DNA of 64,000 nt from Streptomyces sp. CB03234 (GTDB taxonomy: Bacteria; Actinomycetota; Actinomycetes; Streptomycetales; Streptomycetaceae). The stretch spans positions 1,242,169 to 1,306,168 of the forward strand of contig NZ_LIYH01000001.1 of the NCBI RefSeq assembly GCF_001905885.1, read 5' to 3'. Both the position numbers and the translations under genes were made by a program. The number at the start of each line of letters is the position of its first letter. Within the stretch, counting starts at the first letter, position 1. Below the pieces are notes generated by a model, which ran no database searches, was not told the origin of the DNA, and saw only the letters and a program-made list of their open reading frames with translations. Shown piece after piece: positions 56,059-64,000 of this stretch.

Positions 56059-57720
56059 ATGTCCGAGATGAATGCAGAAAGCCGCACGAGGCTCAACCGG
56101 ATGCCCGAGTGGACGGCCCTCGGCAAGCACCGGGAGCAGCTGGGGCAGACGCATCTGCGCGAATTGTTCGCCGCCGACCCGGCGCGCGGCACCGCATACA
56201 CGCTGCGGGTCGGCGACCTGTATCTGGACTACTCCAAGCACCTGGTCACCGACGAGACGCTGCGGCTGCTGCGCGAGCTGGCCGCCGCGACCGGGGTGGC
56301 CGAGCTGCGGGACGCCATGTTCCGCGGCGACAAGATCAACACCACCGAGAACCGGGCGGTCCTCCACACGGCGCTGCGCGCCCCGCGCGAGGCCGTGATC
56401 GAGGTCGACGGCGAGAACGTGGTGCCGGGCGTGCACGCGGTGCTCGACCGGATGTCGGCCTTCTCGGAGCGGATCCGCTCCGGTGAGTGGACCGGTCACA
56501 CCGGCAAGCCGATCAAGAACGTCGTCAACATCGGCATCGGCGGCTCCGACCTGGGCCCGGCGATGGCGTACGAGGCGCTGCGCTCCTTCACCCAGCGGAA
56601 CCTGACGTTCCGTTTCGTCTCCAACGTGGACGGCGCCGACCTGCACGAGGCGATCCGCGACCTGGACCCGGCCGAGACGCTCTTCATCATCGCGTCGAAG
56701 ACGTTCACCACCATCGAGACCATCACCAATGCCACCTCCGCCCGCGACTGGCTCCTCACCGGGCTGAACGCCGGTCAGGAGGCCGTGGCCAAGCACTTCG
56801 TGGCGCTGTCGACCAATGCCGGCAAGGTCGAGGAATTCGGCATCGACACGGCCAACATGTTCGAGTTCTGGGACTGGGTCGGCGGCCGGTACTCGTACGA
56901 CTCCGCCATCGGCCTCTCCCTGATGATCGCCATCGGACCGGACCGGTTCCGGGAGATGCTCGGCGGCTTCCACCTGGTCGACGAGCACTTCCGTACGGCC
57001 CCGCCCGAGGAGAACGCGCCGCTGCTGCTCGGTTTGCTGGGCGTCTGGTACGGGGCGTTCTTCGACGCCCAGTCCCACGCCGTCCTGCCCTACAGCCACT
57101 ACCTGTCGAAGTTCACGGCGTACCTCCAGCAGCTCGACATGGAGTCCAACGGAAAGTCCGTGGACCGCGAAGGCAACCCGGTGGACTGGCAGACCGGACC
57201 GGTCGTCTGGGGCACCCCGGGTACGAACGGGCAGCACGCCTACTACCAGTTGATCCACCAGGGCACCAAGGTCATCCCGGCCGACTTCATCGGCTTCGCC
57301 GAGCCGGTCGCCGACCTGGAGCCCCGGCTGGTCGGCCAGCACGACCTGCTGATGGCCAACTTCTTCGCCCAGACCCAGGCGCTCGCCTTCGGCAAGACGC
57401 CCGACGAGGTACGGGCCGAAGGCGTGGCGGAGGAACTGGTCCCACACAAGACCTTCCCCGGCAACCACCCCACCACCACCATCCTCGCCGACGAGCTGAC
57501 CCCGTCCGTGCTGGGCCAGCTGATCGCCCTGTACGAGCACAAGGTGTTCGTCCAGGGCGCCATCTGGAACATCGACTCCTTCGACCAGTGGGGCGTCGAA
57601 CTCGGCAAGGTGCTGGCCAAGAAGATCGAGCCCGTACTGACCGGGGGCGAGGGCGGCGAGCAGCTCGACAGCTCGACCGCCGCGCTCGCCGAGCGGTACC
57701 GGACGCTGCGGGGCCGCTGA
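56059..57720 (+). CDS. pgi: glucose-6-phosphate isomerase
   Basis: 553 residues. Interconverts glucose 6-phosphate and fructose 6-phosphate, linking the gap/pgk/tpi enzymes with the zwf/opcA/pgl branch. Signatures: [53 protein letters not shown], and [21 protein letters not shown]-terminal active-site Lys region [10 protein letters not shown]. The ATG at 56059 is used; another ATG lies three codons later. A PH-domain gene starts 3 nt after the stop. Confidence 0.97.
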   Translation: MSEMNAESRTRLNRMPEWTALGKHREQLGQTHLRELFAADPARGTAYTLRVGDLYLDYSKHLVTDETLRLLRELAAATGVAELRDAMFRGDKINTTENRAVLHTALRAPREAVIEVDGENVVPGVHAVLDRMSAFSERIRSGEWTGHTGKPIKNVVNIGIGGSDLGPAMAYEALRSFTQRNLTFRFVSNVDGADLHEAIRDLDPAETLFIIASKTFTTIETITNATSARDWLLTGLNAGQEAVAKHFVALSTNAGKVEEFGIDTANMFEFWDWVGGRYSYDSAIGLSLMIAIGPDRFREMLGGFHLVDEHFRTAPPEENAPLLLGLLGVWYGAFFDAQSHAVLPYSHYLSKFTAYLQQLDMESNGKSVDREGNPVDWQTGPVVWGTPGTNGQHAYYQLIHQGTKVIPADFIGFAEPVADLEPRLVGQHDLLMANFFAQTQALAFGKTPDEVRAEGVAEELVPHKTFPGNHPTTTILADELTPSVLGQLIALYEHKVFVQGAIWNIDSFDQWGVELGKVLAKKIEPVLTGGEGGEQLDSSTAALAERYRTLRGR

Positions 57721-57723
57721 CCG

Positions 57724-58224
57724 ATGACGGGGGAGGACGCGGTGCGGCTGCGGCCGCCGGACAACACGCTGAACGAGCGGGCCATCGGCTGGTGGCGCAC
57801 CCAGTGGCTGCTGCTGACCGCCGCGCCCGTGCTGGTGCCGGCCGTGCTGGGGGCGCTGATCGGGCCGGCCAGGCCCTGGCTGTGGTGGACCGCCGGGATC
57901 CTGGCCGTGACCGGGCTCGCCTGCACCGCGTTCTTCCCCCGCTGGTGGTTCAGGGTCCACCGCTGGGAGGTCACCGACGACGCCGTCTACGTCCGGACCG
58001 GCGCCCTCCGGCAGGAGTGGCGGATCGCGCCGATGTCCCGGATCCAGACCGTGGACACCGTACGCGGACCGCTGGAGCAGGCGTTCGGGCTCGCCACGGT
58101 CACCGTGACCACCGCGTCCGCCAAGGGCGCCATCCGGATCGAGGGCCTCGACCACGAACTGGCCGCGGACCTCGCCGAGCGGCTGACCCGCATCACCCAG
58201 GCCACCCCCGGGGACGCCACATGA
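57724..58224 (+). CDS. bacterial PH-domain membrane protein (YdbS-like)
   Basis: 166 residues. Two transmembrane helices (about 28-46 and 51-70) are followed by a bacterial PH domain with WEVTDDAVYVRTGALRQEWR and PMSRIQTVDTVRGPLEQAFG. Function is unknown; such proteins pair with a larger multi-PH partner. Its stop overlaps the next ATG (ATGA), so the pair is coupled, and both lie in the pgi transcription unit. Confidence 0.88.
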   Translation: MTGEDAVRLRPPDNTLNERAIGWWRTQWLLLTAAPVLVPAVLGALIGPARPWLWWTAGILAVTGLACTAFFPRWWFRVHRWEVTDDAVYVRTGALRQEWRIAPMSRIQTVDTVRGPLEQAFGLATVTVTTASAKGAIRIEGLDHELAADLAERLTRITQATPGDAT

Positions 58225-59765
58225 GCGACCCCGGCGCGGACAGCGACGGGTGGCAGCGGCTCGACAAGCGGGCCGTGCTGGTCACCGCCCTCGTCATGGC
58301 CGGAGTCGCCGGCGGTGCCTGCGTGCCGGTGCTGTTCGGGCTGAGCGGCGGCGCCTGGTTCGGCGACGGGCCGCGGCGGGGCACCGGCATCCTCCTGCTG
58401 CTCGCCGGGGGCGTGGCACTCGTGCTGGGCGGGGCGGCGGTGGAGTACGTGCGCTGGAGCCGCACGCGCTACCGCATCGGGCCGGAGCGCGCCGAGCTGC
58501 ACAGCGGGCTGCTCCTGGTCAAACGCCGGTCCCTGGCCCGGGAACGCATCCGCAGCGTCGACCTGACGGCCAGTCCGCTGCTGCGCCTCCTCGGTCTGGT
58601 GAAGGTCCGGATAGGCACCGGTGAGCACACCGGCGGCGGCGAGTCCACGCTGGAGCTGCACCCCGTCAGCAGGGCCGAGGGCGAGCGGCTGCGCCGCGCA
58701 CTGCTCGACCGGCCCCCGGCGCCGGCCGGAGCCGGTCACCGCGACGGTGAGCTGGCCGTACTGGATTCCCGCTGGATCCGTTACGCCCCCCTGTCGTTCG
58801 TCGCCCCGCTGCTCGGCGGCGCGGCGGCGGGCGCCGTGATGCAGGTCAGCGACTGGTTCGGCGCGCAGGACGAGGTCATCGGCTGGGTGGGCGACCGGTT
58901 CAGGGACACACCCGTCGTGTGGGTCGTCCTGGCACTCGCCCTCGTCGCCCTGCTCGCGGGCGCCGTCGGCGCGCTCGGCCTCTGGGTCGAGATGTGGTGG
59001 AACTACCGGCTGGAGCGCGAGCCGGGCGGCACGCTCCGGGTGCGGCGCGGCCTGTTCACCACCCGCTCCCTCTCCATCGAGGAGCGGCGCCTGCGCGGCG
59101 TGGAACTGGTCGAGCCGTTCGGCGTCCGGCTGGCCCGCGCGGCCAGGGTCGACGCGGTCGCCACCGGCCTCGCCAAGGCCGAGGAGGACCAGCACGCCGA
59201 CCACAGGACGCTGCTGCCCGCCGTGCCCCGCGCCGTGGCGGACGAGGTGGCCGCGCGGGTCCTCCGGGAGGAGGTCTCCCCGACCGGCGCGCCGCTCACC
59301 GCCCACCCCCGCGCGGCGCGCACCCGGCGACTGCGCCGGGCCGTGGGGGCCGCGCTGCTGCCCGTCGTGGTCCTCGCCGTCCTCGGCGCCGTACTCACCG
59401 ACGTCCTGCTGTACGCCGCCGGAACCAGCGCCCTGGTGCTGCTGCCGCTCGCGGTGTTCCTCGCCCTGGACGCGTACCGCAGCCTGGGCCACGGGACCAG
59501 CGGCGACTACCTGGTCGCCCGCTCCGGCACCGCCCGCCGCGCCACCGTCGCCCTCCACCGGGGCGGCGTCATCGGCTGGACGGTCAAGCAGTCGTACTTC
59601 CAGCGCCGCGCGGGCCTTCTCACGCTGACCGCGACGACGGCGGCCGGGGCGGGCGCGTACCACGTCCACGACGCGGACGAGAGCGAGGGCCTCCGCTTCG
59701 CGGAAGGGGCGGTTCCGGGGCTCCTCGAACCATTCCTGGAGCGCGGCGCACCGCGGGACCAGTGA
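58221..59765 (+). CDS. multi-PH-domain membrane protein (YdbT-like)
   Basis: 514 residues with about six membrane helices and three PH-like segments. The first contains RYRIGPERAELHSGLLLVKR and RIRSVDLTASPLLRLLGLVK. The second has LRVRRGLFTTRSLSIEERRL. The last is GDYLVARSGTARRATVALHR with IGWTVKQSYFQRRAGLLTLT. This is the usual partner of the small PH protein. In Bacillus YdbS/YdbT protect against other strains' antibiotics; no such role can be read here. ATGA overlap with the upstream gene. Confidence 0.88.
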   Translation: MSDPGADSDGWQRLDKRAVLVTALVMAGVAGGACVPVLFGLSGGAWFGDGPRRGTGILLLLAGGVALVLGGAAVEYVRWSRTRYRIGPERAELHSGLLLVKRRSLARERIRSVDLTASPLLRLLGLVKVRIGTGEHTGGGESTLELHPVSRAEGERLRRALLDRPPAPAGAGHRDGELAVLDSRWIRYAPLSFVAPLLGGAAAGAVMQVSDWFGAQDEVIGWVGDRFRDTPVVWVVLALALVALLAGAVGALGLWVEMWWNYRLEREPGGTLRVRRGLFTTRSLSIEERRLRGVELVEPFGVRLARAARVDAVATGLAKAEEDQHADHRTLLPAVPRAVADEVAARVLREEVSPTGAPLTAHPRAARTRRLRRAVGAALLPVVVLAVLGAVLTDVLLYAAGTSALVLLPLAVFLALDAYRSLGHGTSGDYLVARSGTARRATVALHRGGVIGWTVKQSYFQRRAGLLTLTATTAAGAGAYHVHDADESEGLRFAEGAVPGLLEPFLERGAPRDQ

Positions 59766-59821
59766 CGCACGGCACAGTGTCGGCGGTCCGTGTGCCCGAC
59801 GGGTGCGGTGATCATGAGGGC

Positions 59822-60670
59822 ATGACATCCACCAGCCGTCGTACGGTCCTCACCGCCCTCGCCACCGCTGCCGTCAGCGGCCCGCTGCTGGGCGGCGTGG
59901 CCGCCTCCCCGGCGTACGCCACCGACGAGTTCGACCTCTACACCTCCAACACCGACCTCTACACCAAGCTGGCCGGCAAGGAAGGCATCGACTTCGCCCG
60001 CCGCTACAAGCGGCATGAGCACCTCGACAGCAGCCTCGGCGAGAGATACCCCTACCACCGCACCACCATCATGGCCATGCACGGTGGCGGCATCGAGACC
60101 GGCACCTCCGAGCTGTGCCTCGGCATCGCCGGGTACCACCCCGCCACCCTCGCACCGCTCCAGGACGGTTACGGGTCGCACGACTACTGGATGTTCGAGG
60201 GCCTGCGCTCCTCCAACAACCGGGAACTGCACGTCACGGCCAAGAACAACGACGACCACGTCGCCATATCCATGGCCGCCGGCAGCCTCAACGTCCTGAG
60301 CCTGCACGGCTGCACGGCGGCGCAGGCAGGGACCGCCAACCCGCAGGCCGTGGTCGTCGGCGGGCTCAACGAACGGTTCAAGACGCTCCTGAAGACGGAG
60401 TTCGGCAAGGCCGGCATCGCGTGGCGCGACGGCAACGACCCCGAGGTCCGCGATCTGGCCGGCGTCAACCCGGACAACCCCTGCAACCGCACCATGCTCG
60501 CCAAGGGCGGCCAGCTGGAACTCACCACCGAGCTGCGGGCCGCGATGTTCTCGGTCAACACCCGCGCCGGGCGGGCCGGCAGCACCACGGAGGTCTACGA
60601 CCGGTTCGTCCGGGCCTGCCGGGCCGCGATCGCCACCCTGGAGAAGGACGCGGACCAGGTCATCCTCTGA
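59822..60670 (+). CDS. Tat-exported poly-gamma-glutamate hydrolase family protein
   Basis: 282 residues. Twin-arginine signal TSRRTVLTALATAAVSG with cleavage near SPAYATDE. The mature part matches the DUF867/PghP zinc peptidase family, with metal-site stretches MAMHGGGIETGTSELCLGIAG, ELHVTAKNNDDHVAISMAA, LSLHGCTAAQ and NPCNRTMLAKGGQLELT. The family hydrolyses gamma-linked polyglutamate, phage-borne or secreted; the natural substrate here is unverified. It converges on pgl, with a shared terminator between. Confidence 0.87.
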   Translation: MTSTSRRTVLTALATAAVSGPLLGGVAASPAYATDEFDLYTSNTDLYTKLAGKEGIDFARRYKRHEHLDSSLGERYPYHRTTIMAMHGGGIETGTSELCLGIAGYHPATLAPLQDGYGSHDYWMFEGLRSSNNRELHVTAKNNDDHVAISMAAGSLNVLSLHGCTAAQAGTANPQAVVVGGLNERFKTLLKTEFGKAGIAWRDGNDPEVRDLAGVNPDNPCNRTMLAKGGQLELTTELRAAMFSVNTRAGRAGSTTEVYDRFVRACRAAIATLEKDADQVIL

Positions 60671-60696
60671 CCCCGCCGGCGTCGAAGAGATGCCGA

Positions 60697-60728
60697 AGGC
60701 CCGGCTCACCGCAGGGTGAACCGGGCCT
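60697..60728. terminator. bidirectional terminator between hydrolase and pgl
   Basis: AGGCCCGGCTCACC and GGGTGAACCGGGCCT form a 14-bp stem with one mismatch around GCA, between convergent genes. Confidence 0.8.
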
Positions 60729-60752
60729 GCGCCCAGCAGAACCGCGTACCCG

Positions 60753-61535
60753 TCAGGGAATCGCCGGCGGGTACAGGGCCCGCGGCAGCCGCGCCGCCGC
60801 CGCCTGGTCCAGCAGCCACAGCGTCCGCGACCTGCCGTGCGCGCCGGCTGCCGGGGCCTGCACCTCACCCGCGCCCGACAGCGCGATCGCCGCCGCCTGC
60901 GCCTTGTCCTCGCCCGCCGCCAGCAGCCACACCTCACGCGCCGCCCGGATCGCCGGGAGCGTCAGCGTGATACGGGTCGGCGGCGGCTTGGGCGCGCCGT
61001 GCACGCCCACCACCGTGCGCTCCGTCTCCCGCACCGCCGGAAGCTCCGGGAAGAGGGAGGCGACATGCGTGTCCGGGCCGACGCCCAGCATCAGGACGTC
61101 GAACGTCGGCACCGGGCCATGGTCTTCCGGCCCGGCCGCGACGGCCAGTTCGTCGGCGTACGCGGCGGCCGCGGCGTCCGCGTCCACGCCGTACGCGCCG
61201 CCCGCCACCGGCATGGTGTGCAGCCGCGCCGGGTCGAGCGGGACGCTGTCGAGCAGCGCCTCGCGGGCCTGGGTGTCGTTCCGGTCGGGGTCGCCCTCCG
61301 GGAGGAACCGCTCGTCGCCCCACCACAGGTCCAGGCGCGACCAGTCGATCGCGTCCCGGGCGGGGGACGAACTCAGTGCGGCCAGCAGCCCGTTGCCGTT
61401 GCGGCCACCGGTCAGGACCACCGAGGCGGAGCCGCGGGCGGCCTGGGCGTCCACGATCTTCGTGATCAGCCGGGCCGCCGCGGCCTGCGCCATCAGCTCC
61501 TTGTCGCGGTGGACGACGAGCTGCGGAGCGCTCAC
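60753..61535 (-). CDS. pgl: 6-phosphogluconolactonase
   Basis: 260 residues, DevB/SOL type. Hydrolyses 6-phosphogluconolactone in the oxidative pentose phosphate pathway. Signatures: VVLTGGRNGNGLLAAL, LWWGDERFLPEGDPDRND, DVLMLGVGPDTHVASLFPE, and ITLTLPAIRAAREVWLLAAG. The GTG at 61535 overlaps the opcA stop (GTGA). Last gene of zwf-opcA-pgl. Confidence 0.96.
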   Translation of the reverse strand: MSAPQLVVHRDKELMAQAAAARLITKIVDAQAARGSASVVLTGGRNGNGLLAALSSSPARDAIDWSRLDLWWGDERFLPEGDPDRNDTQAREALLDSVPLDPARLHTMPVAGGAYGVDADAAAAAYADELAVAAGPEDHGPVPTFDVLMLGVGPDTHVASLFPELPAVRETERTVVGVHGAPKPPPTRITLTLPAIRAAREVWLLAAGEDKAQAAAIALSGAGEVQAPAAGAHGRSRTLWLLDQAAAARLPRALYPPAIP

Positions 61536-62593
61536 TTCGCCGCCGCCTTCTTGGCCGCGGCCTTCTTCGCGGCGGGCTTGTCCGCGGCGGGCTCGTCCGC
61601 GGATCCCTCCGCGACAGGCTCCTGGCCGGCCGGCTTCGCCGCCTTCTCAGCCTTCTCAGCCTTCTCCGCCTGGCCCAGCCGCTCCACGCCGTACCGCAGC
61701 ACCGACGCGTAGGTTTCGTCCGGGTCGAGGCGCCGCAGCTCCTCCGCGATCAGCTCGGACGTCTCACGGCGCTTGAGCGCCACCGCGCGGTCCGGCTGCC
61801 CCTGGATGCACAGCGTCGCCAGCGAGGCGTCCGGCCGGTGCAGCACGATGGGGCCGCAGTTCGTCTCCATCCGTACGGCCGTCAGACCCGGCCCCGCCGA
61901 CGTCGAACGCTTCACCGGGATCTTCAGCCGGTCCGCCAGCCACATGGCCAGCAGCTCGACGCTCGGGTTGAACTCCTCGCCCTCCACCTCGGCCGACGTG
62001 ACCTCGCACGTCACCTGGTCCAGGGCCGCCGCGAGCATCGAACGCCACGGCGTGATCCGGGTCCAGGACAGGTCCGTGTCGCCCGGTGTATAGGCGGCGG
62101 CGCGCGCGACCAGCTCCTGCACCGGGTGCTCGGAGGCGTACGAGTCAGTGACACGCCGCTGCGCGAGGGTGCCCAGCGGGTCGTTGGCCGGGTCGGTCGG
62201 CGCGCCCACCGGCCACCAGACCACCACCGGGGCGTCCGGCAGCAGCAGCGGCAGGACCACCGACTGGGCGTGGTCGATGACATCGCCGTACAGCCGCAGC
62301 ACCACCGTCTCACCGGTCCCGGCGGCGGTACCCACCCGCACCTCGGCGTCCAGGCGGGCCTGGGCGCGGTCCCGCGGCGACCGCGAGACCCGCTTGATGA
62401 CGATGAGCTTGCGCGAGGGGTGCTCCCGGGACGCCTCGTTGGCGGCCTTGAGCGCGTCGTACGCGTTCTCCTCGTCCGTGACGATGACCAGGGTGAGCAC
62501 CATGCCGATGGCAGGCGTGCCGATGGCCCGCCGCCCCTGCACCAGCGCCTTGTTGATCTTGCTGGATGTGGTGTCCGTAAGGTCGATCTTCAT
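61532..62593 (-). CDS. opcA: glucose-6-phosphate dehydrogenase assembly protein OpcA
   Basis: 353 residues. It activates or assembles glucose-6-phosphate dehydrogenase in actinobacteria and cyanobacteria. Conserved blocks: LTLVIVTDEENAYDALKAAN, HPSRKLIVIKR, VVLPLLLPDAPVVVWWPVGA, DLSWTRITPWRSMLAAALD. The final ~50 residues are a Lys/Ala/Glu low-complexity tail (KKAAAKKAAAK). ATGA overlap with zwf, GTGA overlap with pgl. Confidence 0.96.
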   Translation of the reverse strand: MKIDLTDTTSSKINKALVQGRRAIGTPAIGMVLTLVIVTDEENAYDALKAANEASREHPSRKLIVIKRVSRSPRDRAQARLDAEVRVGTAAGTGETVVLRLYGDVIDHAQSVVLPLLLPDAPVVVWWPVGAPTDPANDPLGTLAQRRVTDSYASEHPVQELVARAAAYTPGDTDLSWTRITPWRSMLAAALDQVTCEVTSAEVEGEEFNPSVELLAMWLADRLKIPVKRSTSAGPGLTAVRMETNCGPIVLHRPDASLATLCIQGQPDRAVALKRRETSELIAEELRRLDPDETYASVLRYGVERLGQAEKAEKAEKAAKPAGQEPVAEGSADEPAADKPAAKKAAAKKAAAK

Positions 62594-64000
62594 GGCCGGC
62601 GCCAGCTCCGTCCGTCTCGTGCGAGCATTTCGTCCGCCTCGACCGGACCCCAGGTTCCGGACTGGTACTGCGCGGGCTTGCCGTGCCGGTCCCAGTACTG
62701 CTCGATCGGGTCCAGGATCTTCCAGGACAACTCGACCTCCTCCGTGCGCGGGAAGAGGTTGGCGTCACCGAGCAGGACGTCGAGGATCAGCCGCTCGTAC
62801 GCCTCGGGGCTGGACTCCGTGAAGGACTCGCCGTACGCGAAGTCCATCGACACGTCCCGGACCTCCATCGACGTACCCGGTACCTTCGAGCCGAACCGCA
62901 TGGTCACGCCCTCGTCCGGCTGGACGCGGATGACCAGGGCGTTCCGCCCCAGCTCCTCCGTCGCCGTGTGGTCGAACGGGGAGTGCGGCGCCCGCTGGAA
63001 GACGACCGCGATCTCGGTGACGCGGCGGCCGAGCCGCTTGCCGGTGCGCAGGTAGAAGGGGACGCCCGCCCAGCGGCGGTTGTCGATCCCCAGCTTGATC
63101 GCGGCGTAGGTGTCGGTCTTCGACTGCGGGTCGATGCCCTCCTCCTCCAGGTAGCCGACGGCCTTCGCGCCGCCCTGCCACCCGGCCGCGTACTGGGCGC
63201 GCACCGTCGACTTGCCGAGGTCCTTGGGCAGCCGAACCGCGCCCAGCACCTTGGTCTTCTCGGCCGCGAGCGCGTCCGCGTCGAAGGAGGCCGGCTCCTC
63301 CATCGCGGTCAGCGCCAGCAGCTGGAGGAGGTGGTTCTGGATGACGTCCCGGGCGGCGCCGATGCCGTCGTAGTACCCGGCGCGGCCGCCGATGCCGATG
63401 TCCTCGGCCATCGTGATCTGTACGTGGTCGACGTACGACCGGTTCCAGATCGGCTCGAAGAGCGTGTTGGCGAACCGCAGCGCCAGGATGTTCTGGACGG
63501 TCTCCTTGCCCAGGTAGTGGTCGATCCGGAACACCTGGTCGGGCGAGAAGACCTCGTGGACGATCTCGTTGAGCTCCTTGGCGGAGGCCAGGTCGTGCCC
63601 GAACGGCTTCTCGATGACCGCGCGCCGCCAGGAGTCGCCCTTCTCGTCGGCCAGCCCGTGCTTCTTCAGCTGCTGGACCACGACGGGGAAGAACTTGGGC
63701 GGTACGGAGAGGTAGAACGCGAAGTTGCCGCCGGTGCCCTGCGCCTGGTCGAGCTCCTCCATCGTCTTCTTCAGGGTCTCGAACGCCTCGTTGTCGTCGA
63801 AGTTGCCCTGGACGAACCGCATGCCCTGGCTGAGCTGCTGCCACACCTCCTCACGGAAGGGCGTACGGGCATGCTGCTTGACGGCCTGGTACACCTCGTC
63901 GGCGAAGTCCTCGTCCTCCCACTCGCGACGGGCGAACCCGATCAGCGAGAAACCCGGCGGGAGTAGTCCCCGGTTGGCCAGGTCATACACGGCAGGCATC
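62590..64000 (-). CDS. zwf: glucose-6-phosphate dehydrogenase, N-terminus cut by window edge
   Basis: About 470 residues are visible. The frame is open to the right edge, so roughly 40 N-terminal residues, including the GxxGDLx dinucleotide motif, are outside. Visible: IEKPFGHDLASAKELN, the catalytic RIDHYLGKETVQNI, PFYLRTGKRLGRRVTEI and the C-terminal YEPGTWGP-like QSGTWGPVEADEML. NADP+-linked first step of the oxidative pentose phosphate pathway. The internal ATG at 63999 is not the start. The stop overlaps the opcA ATG. Confidence 0.97.
   Translation of the reverse strand, partial: MPAVYDLANRGLLPPGFSLIGFARREWEDEDFADEVYQAVKQHARTPFREEVWQQLSQGMRFVQGNFDDNEAFETLKKTMEELDQAQGTGGNFAFYLSVPPKFFPVVVQQLKKHGLADEKGDSWRRAVIEKPFGHDLASAKELNEIVHEVFSPDQVFRIDHYLGKETVQNILALRFANTLFEPIWNRSYVDHVQITMAEDIGIGGRAGYYDGIGAARDVIQNHLLQLLALTAMEEPASFDADALAAEKTKVLGAVRLPKDLGKSTVRAQYAAGWQGGAKAVGYLEEEGIDPQSKTDTYAAIKLGIDNRRWAGVPFYLRTGKRLGRRVTEIAVVFQRAPHSPFDHTATEELGRNALVIRVQPDEGVTMRFGSKVPGTSMEVRDVSMDFAYGESFTESSPEAYERLILDVLLGDANLFPRTEEVELSWKILDPIEQYWDRHGKPAQYQSGTWGPVEADEMLARDGRSWRRP

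Overview
The window is a very GC-rich actinobacterial chromosome segment, almost certainly Streptomyces or a close relative. Codons end almost uniformly in G or C, starts are often GTG, genes commonly overlap as GTGA/ATGA, and the gene content is typical of the genus: chaplin, WhiA, RbpA, mycothiol-type DinB fold protein, OpcA. The order rpsA - coaE - uvrB - uvrA - uvrC - rapZ - yvcK - whiA - gap - pgk - tpiA - secG - rbpA - pgi - pgl - opcA - zwf is, from memory, the core-chromosome order seen in Streptomyces. No tRNA, rRNA, CRISPR array, prophage or transposase was found.

Layout. 1-6.5 kb: hrpB (cut by the left edge), a methyltransferase, rpsA with a consensus housekeeping promoter, a PAC2 protein, coaE and a TPR protein. 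6.5-14.2 kb: small membrane proteins, a decayed methyltransferase, a SNF2 helicase/SWIM pair, a two-repeat cell-wall chaplin and a DUF2293 protein. 14.4-18.7 kb: an aminotransferase divergent from an HxlR-type regulator with a paired operator, an SDR/MerR/NTF2 set, and a uridine-kinase-like protein without a P-loop lysine. 19-25.4 kb: psuG-psuK, cupin, MFS exporter, ogt, a secreted GDPD and an MHYT protein. 25.4-31.7 kb: uvrB, then TerD, a TerD/FtsK-like fusion, and TerC under what looks like a yybP-ykoY manganese riboswitch. 31.8-43.6 kb: MFS symporter, MBL hydrolase, uvrA, a PfkB-DUF4180 fusion, a Rieske lipoprotein, an XRE-like regulator, and an AvrRpt2-like secreted cysteine protease with an anchored partner. 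Two long repeat-filled spacers (37.8-38.4 and 43.0-43.6 kb) lie here. 43.6-64 kb: uvrC-rapZ-yvcK-whiA, a large secreted M14 carboxypeptidase, gap-pgk-tpiA-secG, rbpA, pgi with two PH-domain membrane proteins, a Tat-exported poly-gamma-glutamate hydrolase, and zwf-opcA-pgl reading inward from the right edge.

The strongest regulatory signal is an identical promoter architecture, TGTCAGTG-N8-TAnnnT, placed 6-7 nt before the start codons of uvrB, uvrC and ogt. It matches the RecA-NDp/PafBC DNA-damage promoter known from mycobacteria, and it implies leaderless, damage-inducible transcripts for these scattered repair genes. uvrA lacks it. A two-mismatch version precedes the SNF2/SWIM operon. The other standout is the TerC riboswitch, which points to metal (manganese) homeostasis rather than tellurite resistance for that locus.
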